Assembly (NCBI GenBank): GCA_028641055.1
Contig: CM054057.1
Span: 581,299,940-581,363,939 of the forward strand
Origin: Alopecurus myosuroides
Lineage: Eukaryota > Streptophyta > Magnoliopsida > Poales > Poaceae
Length of the DNA: 64,000 bases
Reading direction: 5' to 3'
The stretch's first letter is position 1. Each line of letters opens with the position of its first letter. A model generated the notes under the pieces. The model was not told the origin of the DNA. It saw only the letters and a program-made list of their open reading frames with translations, and searched no databases. Made by a program: the position numbers and the translations under genes. Shown piece after piece: positions 11,079-22,143 of the stretch.

Positions 11079-12290
11079 ATATTTTTACCTTTTAAATTAC
11101 TAAATTTTAATTACATAGAGGTGCGCTAGTACGCATGTGCAGGTAGAAGCTCTCCCTTATATGCATCTTTGTTGCAAAATATGGAGTGGAGATTTCTGGC
11201 CTCCGTGCTAAAGCAAAAATCAAATTTAAAATTTCTGATTTTTTAAAATGTTGATTCCACAAATGAGTCAAATTTCAAATTTAAATAGTTTGTATTTTGG
11301 GATAAACAAAACATAACAAATGTACAAACAATGCACATTTTCAAATGTATAGATTTTGTCATTTTAGTGTGTGCCGAAATATAAACTATTTCGAATTGAA
11401 AATGTATACGTTCGTGGGATACATCATTGAGAACCACCAGAATTGTTTTCAAATTATTGTGAAACTTATTAATATTTTTATTGAATTTTTTAAAATAACG
11501 GGATCGCTGGAGCTTGGGAGCCAAAATGAATTTCCGCAAAATATGACCATATGTGTCACCGAGGTAAAAACAATTAGTAGGGATACAGGTGGGATCCCAC
11601 TTATATCTCACTTCAAATTCTTTTGTCGAATTTTGGACTAGAAATCTTCAAACGGACTAGAAGTGTGATGTTAGGGGATTTCATGCGACACTCGAAGTCT
11701 GATGATATGGAAGAGGGGAGGTACTACAGTAGAATGCAAGTTGCGTAACATATTACGGAAATCAATATTGTGATTTTCATACATGGTGCCATTTTTTACG
11801 TTATTTTACAGAACACAAAACAGTATATTTTCTGCCTAGCAATTACATGCGTCGATTTTTCAGATATTAAAAAAACATACAAAGACGATTTCCATTAAGT
11901 TCGGGAAAACTAGGTCAAATCTAGCCATATCCAGACGACCGTTGGAGCACTGAAATCCCAAGGTGGCCTCTGGGACTGAATATTTCCCAACTTTGCACAA
12001 CTCCTCGATATACTGAATTTCGGCCGTTGCAGCAGAGTGGTCGCTAATCTGTTCCAAAAAAAATTATTCGATGAAGTAGAAGGTACCAGTACCAATTAGC
12101 CTTTTACGTTATATCGAGAAAATCAAAGAATAAAAGAAGGTTAAAAGAAAAAGAGAATAAAAAAAGCGTGCTGCCAAGGTGGCTTGTCTGCCTGGTGACG
12201 AGCCAGATGCCATAGTAAACCGAGCAGTAAACCGAGCCAGGTGCCTAGTACAGCATCACTGTCGTGGAGCAGTAAACCGAGCATGCCTTG
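11079..12290. other. AT-rich intergenic stretch, no gene recognised
   Basis: Overlapping small ORFs at 11243-11641 lie on opposite strands and have no recognisable domain. The segment 12080-12300 repeats AAACCGAGC/GAGCAGTAAACC several times. I see no RNA gene or transposon termini. Confidence 0.4.
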
Positions 12291-14603
12291 TCCGGCCAGT
12301 TGTAGTCAAGAATACCTGGACGAATCCTACTACATGAACCTGCGTCGAACACCATTCTCACTCAACTGAATTCTCTGCCGGTCACTGTTTGCGTCCTGGC
12401 CATGGCTGCCCTCGATCACGTCTCGTCACAAATGACTGCATGTCTGCATCTAACCACACTGTCTTTGGATGGCAAGACCGTAATTCTCGAGCGTACGCAC
12501 AGCCACGCATTCATCCTCCGCTGCCACCACGGCGACGAGGACGACGCATCAGCGCCGCACCGGAGGGCGTCGACGATCGGCCGGTCGCTGTTTGCGATTC
12601 CGGCAGGCAGCTGACCTCGATCACCCTGTCCCTGTGGGGTTGCAGATTGATTCTGCGTGCTGCTGGGATGCAGGAATAAACTGATACTACTTCCACACGG
12701 CACACAGTGCCCACTGCCCAGGTGCTCCGAAACTGTAGCAGATGCAAAGTGAAAGGGCGGATGCAAAATTAACGGGCAGAAGATGCGCCGCCTGTTGTTT
12801 CGGTTAGCTTCCCGGCGAGTCTTTGATCATTATGAGTAGACGATGCACCTGATGCTTGTGAAGATCAATCCAGGTATCTGAAGCAGCACAGGTTTCAGCT
12901 GCTTGTTTTGGGGTTGTTAAAATGAGAACGTTATCCAGAATAGGCCGGAGCCCAGATGCATGGATGTTCATTAGCGGCACTGTGGCAGCAGCGCATCATC
13001 CACTCACTAATATGCCATCATAAACTTGCCACCCTTTTGGTACCATACTACCATCCACCATGCACCTGAAGCTCGCCGGTAGAAAATGGCTGCTGATCGG
13101 TCGCTGTCGAGGTGACGAACCGGGGCCGAGAGAACATCGCGTGACGGAGACCGTAGCGTCGCGCACAAGACTTGTTCCCGCAGTGCGTGCAATCAGCTCT
13201 CACTCAACGCAGCCCTTGTGCTCAAGTGCTCTGCGCCAGCACTGCCGATGGAAAAACCTTTCCCCCTGAGACCTGAAGAAAGGAGGGCTTTATCCATGCC
13301 ATTAATCAGGACCCTTTCAGCGTCGTCCCTTCACTGCTGCTAGTGACTCCAGCACTTGCTGCTAGCTGGAATAAGCCATTCTATAATCAGGACCAGATCT
13401 TTATTATGCAGAAGCTCTGGCATCAAAACTGGATGCTGTAATCAATTACCAAATGATTCTTCATGTTGGAGCATGAAGAGGAGAAGTAGAGCAAGATTTG
13501 ATGCAAATCTGTTTTCTTACCAACAGGAAGAGGAATAAGTAACAATGGGCTTGGTGCAGGTCCCCATCAGGAAAAGAAAACTGTTTTGTTTAGGTGATTG
13601 CTGCTTTAATGGTCTGGGAAATATCGTTAAGCCTGTCTTATCCTCGCGGCCCGATACTAATAAAGTGTTGTATGCAATGCTCCAACTTAGATTTTTACGG
13701 CGGGCATCCAAGATACATGAACTTCTGGATGACAAATCTCTAAGAGATAGTGCAGTTATTATTACCAAGATTTACTTTTGCCGTTGGGATCCTGACTAGA
13801 TGTCAACTGGTATCAAACCTTCTCATATGGCATGATGCGAAGAATGTGCAACACATTCTCGCTAAGAAACTTATATAATGGTATCAGTCTGCCAACAAAA
13901 AGCCACATCAAAGTCATTGCATAAGAATTAAGAGGTCGTGACCACACTACCCACATCATTCACTAAGATAAACATCAAATAAATCATCATCTATAAAAGA
14001 AATAACACCGTCAAAACAAGGCTATTTGCCATTTTGTGCCAGAAGTCCAACATCAAAATAAGGCGGCGGGGCTAGTCACGCCTGCTCTGAACCTCACCGG
14101 CCCAACTGTTTCGTCCAGTCAGGAGGCCGCCTCGAGCGTTGGAGGATGGTGATCTCCTCATATCGGTTGCTGATGTTGCTTGCTCCTGTCACCGGCCTCA
14201 CTCTACCGCCACGTTGAACCTGCGGCTTGGTTGTCCCTCGGCTTGGAGTCGCGGACGTCGGGGCGGGGACCCTAGAAGGTGGACTGCACGGGCGGCTCTA
14301 CGACGCGACGTGGCGGTGCTGATGGTCTCGCTCTTTGGCCGTGTGGACGGCGAGGAGCGAGCGGCGAGGGTTCCTGGCGTTGGTGGCAGCAACTCGCCGG
14401 CTAGGTTCACCCATTCTCTCTAAAAAAGAGCTCCATTTTTTTCCGCAATAAAGTGTTTAAGATTTGAGAAGACAGTCAAGACACACTATATCTATTGCAT
14501 TTCTGATGCATCGAGGGAATTACATCTACAAGAAAGTCAGATATAATTTCACACAACGTTCTTTAATCCTAATCTACAAGAAAGTCAGATGGGGCTAGAT
14601 TAT
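12290..14603. other. 3' flank of GDU copy A
   Basis: Matches 26843-28208 in unit B with many indels. A short ORF at 12402-12614 (ATG in good context, 70 codons) lost its start in unit B, so I do not call it a gene. About 608 bp at 13817-14424 is absent from unit B and ends in an A-run on the plus strand. It holds a GC-rich part with short ORFs and may be a retroposed fragment. Confidence 0.45.
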
Positions 14604-14832
14604 TTAAAGCTTGCCGACGTCGGTGCCCAGCTGTGTCGAGCTGATATCGCACGCGTCCGCCTTCTTCTCCTGCCCGTCGTCGGCGGCACTCGCACTCGCA
14701 GCCGGTGCCATGGCAGCCGCGAGCTCCACCTCAACGGCAACGAAGCTGGTGACCGGCTTGGTGAGGAAGGTGGGGCGCTCGTCCCCGGCCATGATTACAA
14801 TAACGTGCTCCTGGAAGTCCGCTGCCGGCCTG

Positions 14833-15218
14833 TGTTAGAATTCCCCACGGATCGATCACATCAAACTAGACAAACACGTGCACAAAAATCTTTTTGCCAA
14901 GGGCACTTATCGCGCCCGTTGTTTTTCTCTATTTCTTCTCAATCTCTTGGTTACAACTCGATGACTACCGCTGCCTATATATATAGGCGGATCCAAGACT
15001 TACAAAAGCTGGCTCGTATATGACTCCAAGACCTACAAGGACTCAAACATTACCAACCAAGAAAGTCACGGTACGCAAGCCATGCAGGATAGACACTTTC
15101 CTAAGCTAATCACGTGGCAACCAAGCCATATTAAACTAGGACTCCTAGCTTACTTACTATATGGAAACTACGCGTTTCCGACTCAAACACAACCAGACAA
15201 GTTGGATTATTTCCAACA
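14833..15218 (-). repeat. 3' LTR of the 1.86-kb element
   Basis: 386 bp, TG...CA on the element strand. Contains the perfect palindrome GCCTATATATATAGGC at 14973-14988, which is also the only TATA box in the LTR. Confidence 0.9.
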
Positions 15219-16305
15219 TTCTCCCCCTAATCCAAACTTGTAGTCTCCTTGTACTTCTTCTGGTCTTGACATCGCTGCAGATTCACAAGTCGATGACTCA
15301 ACACAACGCGTTCTCCGGATTACCAGCCCACGCTGCCGCATCTTAGCGTGCCACATGCAGACTAAACGCATAGCCTCATGCAGGTAACTCGTCTTAACCG
15401 GTTCGCATCCATCTTCACGTCGGTCTTCGTCTTCTCGTTGAGACACGGAGATAGCCACCCGCCATCTTGTCTCCACGCACGTCTTCGCTCCTTGGAGATG
15501 CATCTCACTGGAACACCTCGACTATGACGTCTCACATCTTCGTCCCTTGAAGATACATCTCACTGGAGTACCTCGACCGTGACGCGCTTCCACTGCAACA
15601 GAAATCCCGCAGACCGGTACTTGAACACAACTTCACACATTAGCAACTCGACGGATCCAACGGCAACACAACTCGCCGTATACGTGCAACACAACTTCCC
15701 GTATACGAACTCGCTGGAACTCGAGTCACATCTTATCTTCGTTGTCGGTGACGCATCTTACCGAACAACACTTCTCGTCCGGTGGAAACACACCTCCTCA
15801 TGTACGCGCAACACATCTCTCCGTACATGAACTCACCAGAACACCCCGATCACGAGCAGAAACGCAAGGACGCCATATCCCTTTTCCGTTCAATCCCGCA
15901 CACAATTTCTCCGCCAGTAACACAACGCCGTAGAAAACCCACATCCACAAGCTCTTGGACGCATCTATCAAGAACTCATGTGCACACCTTGACGGTTCCT
16001 TCATACTCCCCCGGAGACCTTGACGAGATTTTCCGGTACCGTACCACGGCACCACCACTCTCATCAACTATCTTCCACCTCAATCTATTTGCCAACGACA
16101 CATCCTCGTCGTCTCCTCCGTCTCACTCCGCTAAACGACGATCGCCCGCCGTCTTCTTCCTTGTCGCTTCGATGAACGACAATCGCCCGTCGTCTTCCTC
16201 GTTGTCGCTTCGACGAACGACGATCGCCCGCCCCGAGGCGCTAGTACGGGTCGCCTCCCCGGGGCAAGCGCGGGCTCAAATCTTCGACCTCGCTCTGATA
16301 CCAAT

Positions 16306-16691
16306 TGTTAGAATTCCCCACGGATCGATCACATCAAACTAGACAAACACGCGCACAAAAATCTTTTTGCCAAGGGCACTTATCGCGCCCGTTGTTTTTC
16401 TCTATTTCTTCTCAATCTCTTGGTTACAACTCGATGACTACCGCTGCCTATATATATAGGCGGATCCAAGACTTACAAAAGCTGGCTCGTATATGACTCC
16501 AAGACCTACAAGGACTCAAACATTACCAACCAAGAAAGTCACGGTACGCAAGCCATGCAGGATAGACACTTTCCTAAGCTAATCACGTGGCAACCAAGCC
16601 ATATTAAACTAGGACTCCTAGCTTACTTACTATATGGAAACTACGCGTTTCCGACTCAAACACAACCAGACAAGTTGGATTATTTCCAACA
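16306..16691 (-). repeat. 5' LTR of the 1.86-kb element
   Basis: Differs from the other LTR by one T/C change (position 16352 against 14879). Adjoins the tRNA-Met primer site. The TATA palindrome is at 16446-16461. Confidence 0.9.
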
Positions 16692-16950
16692 GCCTGGCCG
16701 CGCCGGACGCCGACTCCTTCTCGCCGCCCTGGCCGTCCCGGCTGCTGCCCTCGGCGACGTCGTCCAGGTACCCGGATAGCTTCCAGTAGGAGCAGGCCAG
16801 GATAAGCAGTGCAAAGGAGATCATGCCCAGCATCGCCGCCAGCCCGCCGAAGAGGTACGGCACGGGAGACTGCCACGGCGATTGCGCCGCCGCCGCCGTC
16901 CCGTTGATCAGCCCGTGCACCGGCGCGCCCAAGGCGTGGCTCATGGTCAC

Positions 16951-18315
16951 CAATGCAGAGTGGGGCCAAGTTGAAGAACGAATACAGAAAAGGCTTGCTA
17001 GCTGGAAAGGAAAATTGTTGTCACTTGGTGAAAGACTGGTACTCATTAATTCAGTACTATCAAACATGGTACTGTATATGATATCATTCTTTCAGTTACC
17101 CACAGGAGTCTTGAAAAGATTGGATTATTTCCGATCAAGATTCTTTTGGCAGGGTGACAGCGAGAAAAAGAAATATAGACTGGCCAAATGGGAAGTAGTT
17201 TGCAGACCAAAAGACCAGGGGGGCTTCGTATTCATGACCTTCAGGTTAAATTCAGCCCTACTTGGCAAATGGTTGTTCAAACTATTAACCGAGGATGGCG
17301 TCTGGCAAACACTCCTTAAACTGAAATACATCGGCTCGAAAGCACTATCACAGGTTATGTGGAAACCTGGTGATTCACACTTTTGGGCAGGACTTATGGC
17401 GAATAAAAATTTATGTTTTCGCTATGGGGTATTTAAGATTAAGGATGGATCACAGATACGTTTCTGGGAGGACAAGTGGTTAGGTAATACCACCCTCAGA
17501 GAACAGTATCCGGCTCTATACACTATAGCGAGACCTAAGGATGATACGCTGGCTACAGTCATGCAAACATCACCTCCTAATGTCATGTTTAGACGGGATT
17601 TAATCGGGCCAAGACTTATTTCTTTGCAGACCCTGGTCAATAGGTTAACTTTGGTTACCTTATCACCAGGCACTGATGAGTTCCGTTGGAAAATCACTAA
17701 GAATGGGCTATTCTCGGTGGATTTCATGTATAGGGCGATGATCCAATCAGACATGCCAGTCGATATTTTTAAGAATGTATGGCGTATGAAGGTACCACTA
17801 AAGATTAAGATTTTTTTTCTTGGTATCTTCGTAGAGGAGTCATACTCACAAAAGATAATCTTGTCAAACGTAATTGTCATGAGAGTGTTAAGTGCGTTTC
17901 TTGTACTCATGATGAGACAATTAAGCACCCATTCTTTGATTGCTCATTTGCGCGTTCTATATGGTCCGCTATCCATATGGCTTCGAACCTTTATCCGTCC
18001 ACATCCGTTGCGAATATATTCGGTAATTGGTTGAATATGGTGGATAAACGTTTAAAGACTATTATTAGGGTGGGAGCGCTAGCCGTCATATGGTCGCTCT
18101 GGCTATGTAGAAATGACAAGATTTTCAATGATTATTTTTTTTCTCGTATGCAGGTTCTATTCAGATGCACAGGTATTCTCCGTTCGTGGTCCACATTACA
18201 ACGGGGGGAGTTTCGAGGCCTTTTTACGGAGGCGTGTGCACGATTGGAGCAGATGGCGAGGGATATTTTTATCCCACATGGATGGCCGCTTGATTTTCGG
18301 ATAGCAGCTCCATAG
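16951..18315 (+). pseudogene. LINE ORF2 C-terminal fragment (RT tail, zf-RVT)
   Basis: Encodes RIQKRLASWKGKLLSLGERL, the LPTGVLKRLDYFRSRFFWQG block, KDQGGF and GVWQTLLKLKY, which are typical post-catalytic parts of plant LINE RT. A zf-RVT domain follows, then a C-terminus ending at 18315. A frameshift at a T-run near 17815 splits the zf-RVT domain between two frames. No catalytic YxDD is present because of the 5' truncation. It is a dead fragment. Confidence 0.85.
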
Positions 18316-18466
18316 AGGCGACGGTCTACATCCCTTGGATTGTTTTAGATTTGTTGCTTTTTTTTTCATCTTTCGGATTCGATGTCGGCTGTGTGCATAA
18401 TATGATGCAGAGGCCGGGTGTAATGCTTAACTATGTTTAAGTAATAAAAACCCATTATAAAAAAAA
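16951..18466 (+). mobile_element. 5'-truncated L1 LINE inside GDU copy A
   Basis: Starts abruptly within the RT C-terminal region and ends with a 3' UTR, AATAAA at about 18443 and an A-run at 18459-18466. GDU sequence is uninterrupted up to 16950 and resumes at 18467/18468, judged against copy B. At most one base is duplicated, which is unusual for target-primed insertion. Confidence 0.85.
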
Positions 18467-18588
18467 CGAACTCTGCTAGGTGCCTCATGGTGTGCTGACA
18501 GCTGAGGAGTTGCACCTGATCGGTTGGCTTGTGATGCTCTGCTTGCTGTTTTTTTGTGTGTGCTTGTTGTTGTGTTGGAAGAGATGGT

Positions 18589-18597
18589 ATTTATAGG
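18589..18597 (-). promoter_or_regulatory. TATA box of GDU copy A
   Basis: Minus strand CTATAAATA about 100 bp upstream of the ATG at 18488. Conserved in copy B at 28826-28834. Confidence 0.6.
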
Positions 18598-18599
18598 GG

Positions 18600-20097
18600 A
18601 GGCAGGGGACATATACTCACAAAACATCAGCGTTGTCCGGGTGTGATGCCAAGGAATATCAAAAGACCAATTGCGATATTTGGAGTTTTTGTTTGGGGCT
18701 CTGCGCTCTGTTTTCCAACTCTGCTCCAAGATACCACTCCTCGTCCCAATGATATACACTCCTTTGTTTCGAATTGTCATGTCAGAGCCTCATTCCAATT
18801 TTCAAACTAACAGGTATTTTGCAAAAGAGGTATTAATTTGTGAAACATCCTTGAGAGCAAGTTTATGTTATTTTTCATTTACCTCGAAACAGATTTTACG
18901 CCCCGTTTTATAAATAAAGCAAACCACAGTCATACAACATAGGCTTATGTTATTTTTCATTTACAGAGATAGTAATTTGTGAGACATCATTCGTAGCGAG
19001 TATATTTTTTCCATTTAAACATAGGCTTATGCTTCTTCTTTTTTTGTAAAAACTAGTTGACGCAGAGAACTCGATGATGATCTACATTGCTCGATTATAA
19101 AACAGGAAAAAAAAGAACATGTATTCAGTTACTTTTTGCCTATAATCCCGCGGGGCTTTCTCCTCGGATATGAGAAAACGATTTAGTTGTAGAGCCAAAG
19201 ACCGCGCTTCTCAAATGACACAGTCGAAACGATTTAGTACTACCCAATTTTAGCTAACTAAGATTTATTACAAATTAGGAAAAAGATCATTAGAAGAAAA
19301 ATATAGTTAATCAAGCAACCAGTTATGTTATGTGAGTTTCAACCGTTCAAGTATAGCTAGACAAGATAAGAGTATGGTGTGGACAAATCATGAATGCACT
19401 AGTCACTTGCACAATTATATTAGTAGAACTTTAGAAGTTTCCAATAGTTTGGGGTTGTGAATAATTTGGTGATGGGTTTGGCCTTGATTCTACCACATGT
19501 TCCAGTGAATAAATTCCATGGACTTAACAATAGTTAATCTAAACCTGCATAATCACGCTCCCTGCAGGTTGGTCTTTATACAAATCTAAAAAGATGCTTA
19601 CATTGTGGTGTGCCGATGTATTTATAGCAAGTTGTTTTAGTGGGTTAAGAAAGTTAACTAATCAATTTTGTTGTGTGAAAGGATATTGGTAGATGCGGAT
19701 ACATGGTAGGGAGAGATCATCTAGGACTCTACAAGAATAATTGTGTTGTGCGCTTATTATTGGAAGACTCCATACTAGAAACAAAAACGCAAGGTAATGA
19801 TATGGCTTAGGACGAAGGTAAGGATCGTCCTTTTTCTTTTAATTTAACTAATGCAAAGACAAAGATATGTTCGTATCAACAAAGGGGAACCTTGGATATG
19901 TGTCCTAACGATAGTGTTAATGTCAATACTATCGTACTAACCCTAATCGTTATTGAATATTTCTAGCTAGATTAATTAGCTAGATTACTGCGCATGATAT
20001 AGCCTCATTGCGCAGCGCACATGAAACGAGCCGGCATATTTGTTGGATCTCCCTTTACATTTTAGTAGGGTAAAAACAAATATTATGGTAAGAATAA
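18600..20097. other. GDU upstream flank, no further gene seen
   Basis: AT-rich DNA collinear with unit B 28840-31800 apart from insertions in B. No long ORF is conserved between the copies. Confidence 0.5.
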
Positions 20098-22140
20098 GGC
20101 TGGTGCCGGTGCATCACCCGCTATCACGGGCTATAGCCCCGCCACGTCAGTTTTTTCCCTCACTATCACTCCACTCTCACGCCACTCTCACGGCACGGTG
20201 CCAGTGCACGGGCTATAGTCCCCACTCTCACTTCTCTCTCCACCACATTAGGTTTTCTCTCTCCTCCACATCAACATATATTTTTGAGATGAAAACATTC
20301 AAAATAATGCAACAAATTTTTTTTATTCAACTAAAATTGTTACTGATTATATAATAATTAATAAAATTGCATAATAAATTGTAAAAATTACATAATAAAT
20401 AAAAATTCTAATCCTCCTCCTCCTCGTCGTCGTCATCATCATCTTCCAGCCCTAGCTCTTTTTCCACCATCTGGATGGCCTTCGCATGTTTGCGCTTTTC
20501 TGCTTCGTTCATATCGGCGGTTGATCGGTCTTGCATTTTGTTCCATTGCTTGAGTAGCTTAGCCTTCACTAAACCAGTCCACATGTTCTTCATCCCGAAG
20601 GTTGCACTTGTTGCCTCACTGTTTGATGAGGATTCTTCCCCTTCCTCTTTCCCTTTCCCTTATCTTTACGTGCCGCGGCCTTGGCCCTATCGCGGCCCAT
20701 TGGATGCTGCTCCTCCTCCGTCGCCTCGCTAGAGATGTACTCACCAGAAACACCCAGACGGATTCTCTTGGAACTGGAATCAGTCCCACTACCAGGACCA
20801 TGTTGTCCTTTCCACTTCGCTTCATTGCGAACAGTTTCCCACCAGTGGAAGCGTTTGAAAGGCTGAGTCACTCTAGTGTCATTTGCGTACCTCGCCTGTG
20901 CCGCCTTCAAGACCATTGCATCGTCTGCTCCACTCTGACATACCGCTGATTCTTGGATGTGGTATGCATTGAACAAGGACACCTCACGGTTGTAGACGTT
21001 CCAATGATCCTTCAGTTGCTTCCCGGTCCGATGGCGGGCAGGATCGGAGGTAGAGTTGAAGGTTGCAGCTATCTGACCCCAAAAACTTTCGCCGGTCTTG
21101 CAATTACCGGAGACAGAGTCCTTGGAGTGAAAAACCCAAGCATGAACCTACCACGAAATAAATATTGTTTTAGTGAAAAATCCAAGCAAGAACCAACTCC
21201 GAAATAAATATGTGACGAGTAAGTAAAGTACCAGTTTTTCCTCGTCTGCAGTCCACTCGAGCCTCTTTGGACGCTTTGGTACGGTTGTTTCCGCGGCATC
21301 AGACCCGTCGCTTGGAGCACTGGCTTCAGGAGGTGGTGGGGGGTACGGAGGTGGAGCGTATGAACCGTATGGATACGGAGGTAGAGCGTATGAACCGTAC
21401 GGAGGTGGTGGGTACCGAGGTAGAGTCCCACTCCCGCTACCTGTAGGTGGAGCATGTGGACGTGGTGGAGGATATGCATACGGAGGAGCAGGGTATGAAC
21501 CATATGGCCCCGGAGGTGGACCGTATGGACCATATGGCCCCGGAGGGTGGTGTGCTGGATGAGTATAACACTCGGGGAAGCGGCGAAGAACCGGCATTGG
21601 AGCGGCGATATGTGGGAGAGATATCTTCTATGTGAGAAGGTTGTGACCCGTCGGACTGCAACAGATCCGTGTACGAGGTCATATCTGGAGTCCAACCCGA
21701 CATGGCGGAGATGGTTTGAGAGAAGGAAGGAGAGAAAGATGATGAAATGGTGTGGAGTGAGTGAAGGGATATGGGGGGTATTTATAGGGGTGGAGATGAA
21801 AATTTGGGGTTTTTTTCGCTTTTTTTTAGCCAGCAACGGCTAACCCCAACGGCTAGCTCACGTGGACCAATCAGGGGGCGCCACGTCAGCTAGCCGTTAC
21901 CGCGCCCCCGCTCCCCCCTCTCGCCCCGCGCTCTCGCCCGCGCGTGCCACCGCGCCGCCCCCCTCTCGCCCGCCATCTCGCCCCCTCCCGCCCCTCTCGC
22001 CCCGCCAGCGCGGGCGGTAGCGGGCGCTACCGCCAGGCGACACTGCCACCGCCCCGCGCTGGCCTATCGCCGCTCTCCCGCCCCGCTCTCGCCCCGTCGC
22101 CGCCGATATCGCCCCCCTCCCGACCGCACTGGCACCAGCC
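20098..22140. mobile_element. PIF/Harbinger element carrying only ORF1
   Basis: Terminal inverted repeats GGCTGGTGCCGGTGC and GCACTGGCACCAGCC, flanked by TAA at 20095-20097 and 22141-22143, the 3-bp duplication of Harbinger elements. Unit B has the empty site near 31825. The interior encodes the Myb/SANT ORF1 protein on the minus strand but no DDE transposase. It is therefore a non-autonomous derivative that would rely on a transposase from elsewhere. The right end (21900-22140) is very GC-rich. Confidence 0.85.
20409..21703 (-). pseudogene. Harbinger ORF1, Myb/SANT-like DNA-binding protein
   Basis: ATG at 21703 (MSGWTPDMTSY). A Pro/Tyr/Gly-rich segment follows, then a SANT-like domain starting RLEWTADEEKL. 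It is interrupted by an 84-bp GT-AG intron (21231-21148) and continues with VHAWVF, KTGESFWGQIAATFN and GKQLKDHWN. The C-terminal part has FHWWETVRNEAKW, a basic KGKGKRKGK stretch and the helix MKNMWTGLVKAKLLKQWNKM, ending in an acidic tail. This is the ORF1 partner of plant Harbinger transposases, which helps bind element ends and move transposase to the nucleus. Two frameshifts (near 21597 and near 20640) break it. Confidence 0.8.
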
Positions 22141-22143
22141 TAA

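Larger units (their letters stand above)
14833..16691 (-). mobile_element. Young non-autonomous LTR retrotransposon (1.86 kb)
   Basis: Two 386-bp LTRs (14833-15218, 16306-16691) differ at one base that I can see. A perfect 5-bp target duplication GCCTG lies at 14828-14832 and 16692-16696. The primer site TGGTATCAGAGC (initiator tRNA-Met) lies on the minus strand at 16303-16292, two bases from the right LTR. A purine-rich tract lies next to the left LTR at about 15219-15233. The 1087-bp interior has no gag, protease, RT or integrase motif; instead it holds short tandem repeats (41-bp period at 16134-16230, about 55-bp period at 15488-15585). It must be mobilised in trans. By LTR type it is copia-like, but this is inferred only from the primer site and size. 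Confidence 0.92.
14604..18488 (-). pseudogene. GLUTAMINE DUMPER copy A, broken by two insertions
   Basis: Same gene as 28209-28724. The N-terminal codons lie at 18488-18468, the middle (transmembrane segment PYLFGGLAAMLGMISFALLILA in two pieces) at about 16950-16692, and the C-terminus with VIVIMAGDE at 14832-14604. A 1.5-kb plus-strand LINE separates the first nine codons from the second Met, and a 1.86-kb LTR element lies between the transmembrane part and the VIMAG motif. Removing the insertions conceptually leaves an open frame with no other lesion that I can see, so the insertions alone seem to have killed it. GDU proteins are small single-pass membrane proteins that stimulate amino-acid export. 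Confidence 0.85.

Noticed and set aside
11243..11641. Overlapping opposite-strand ORFs
   Set aside because: AT-rich repetitive DNA with low-complexity translations; no conserved motif.
12402..12614. Small gene downstream of GDU copy A
   Set aside because: The start codon and much of the frame are absent from unit B, and no domain is visible.
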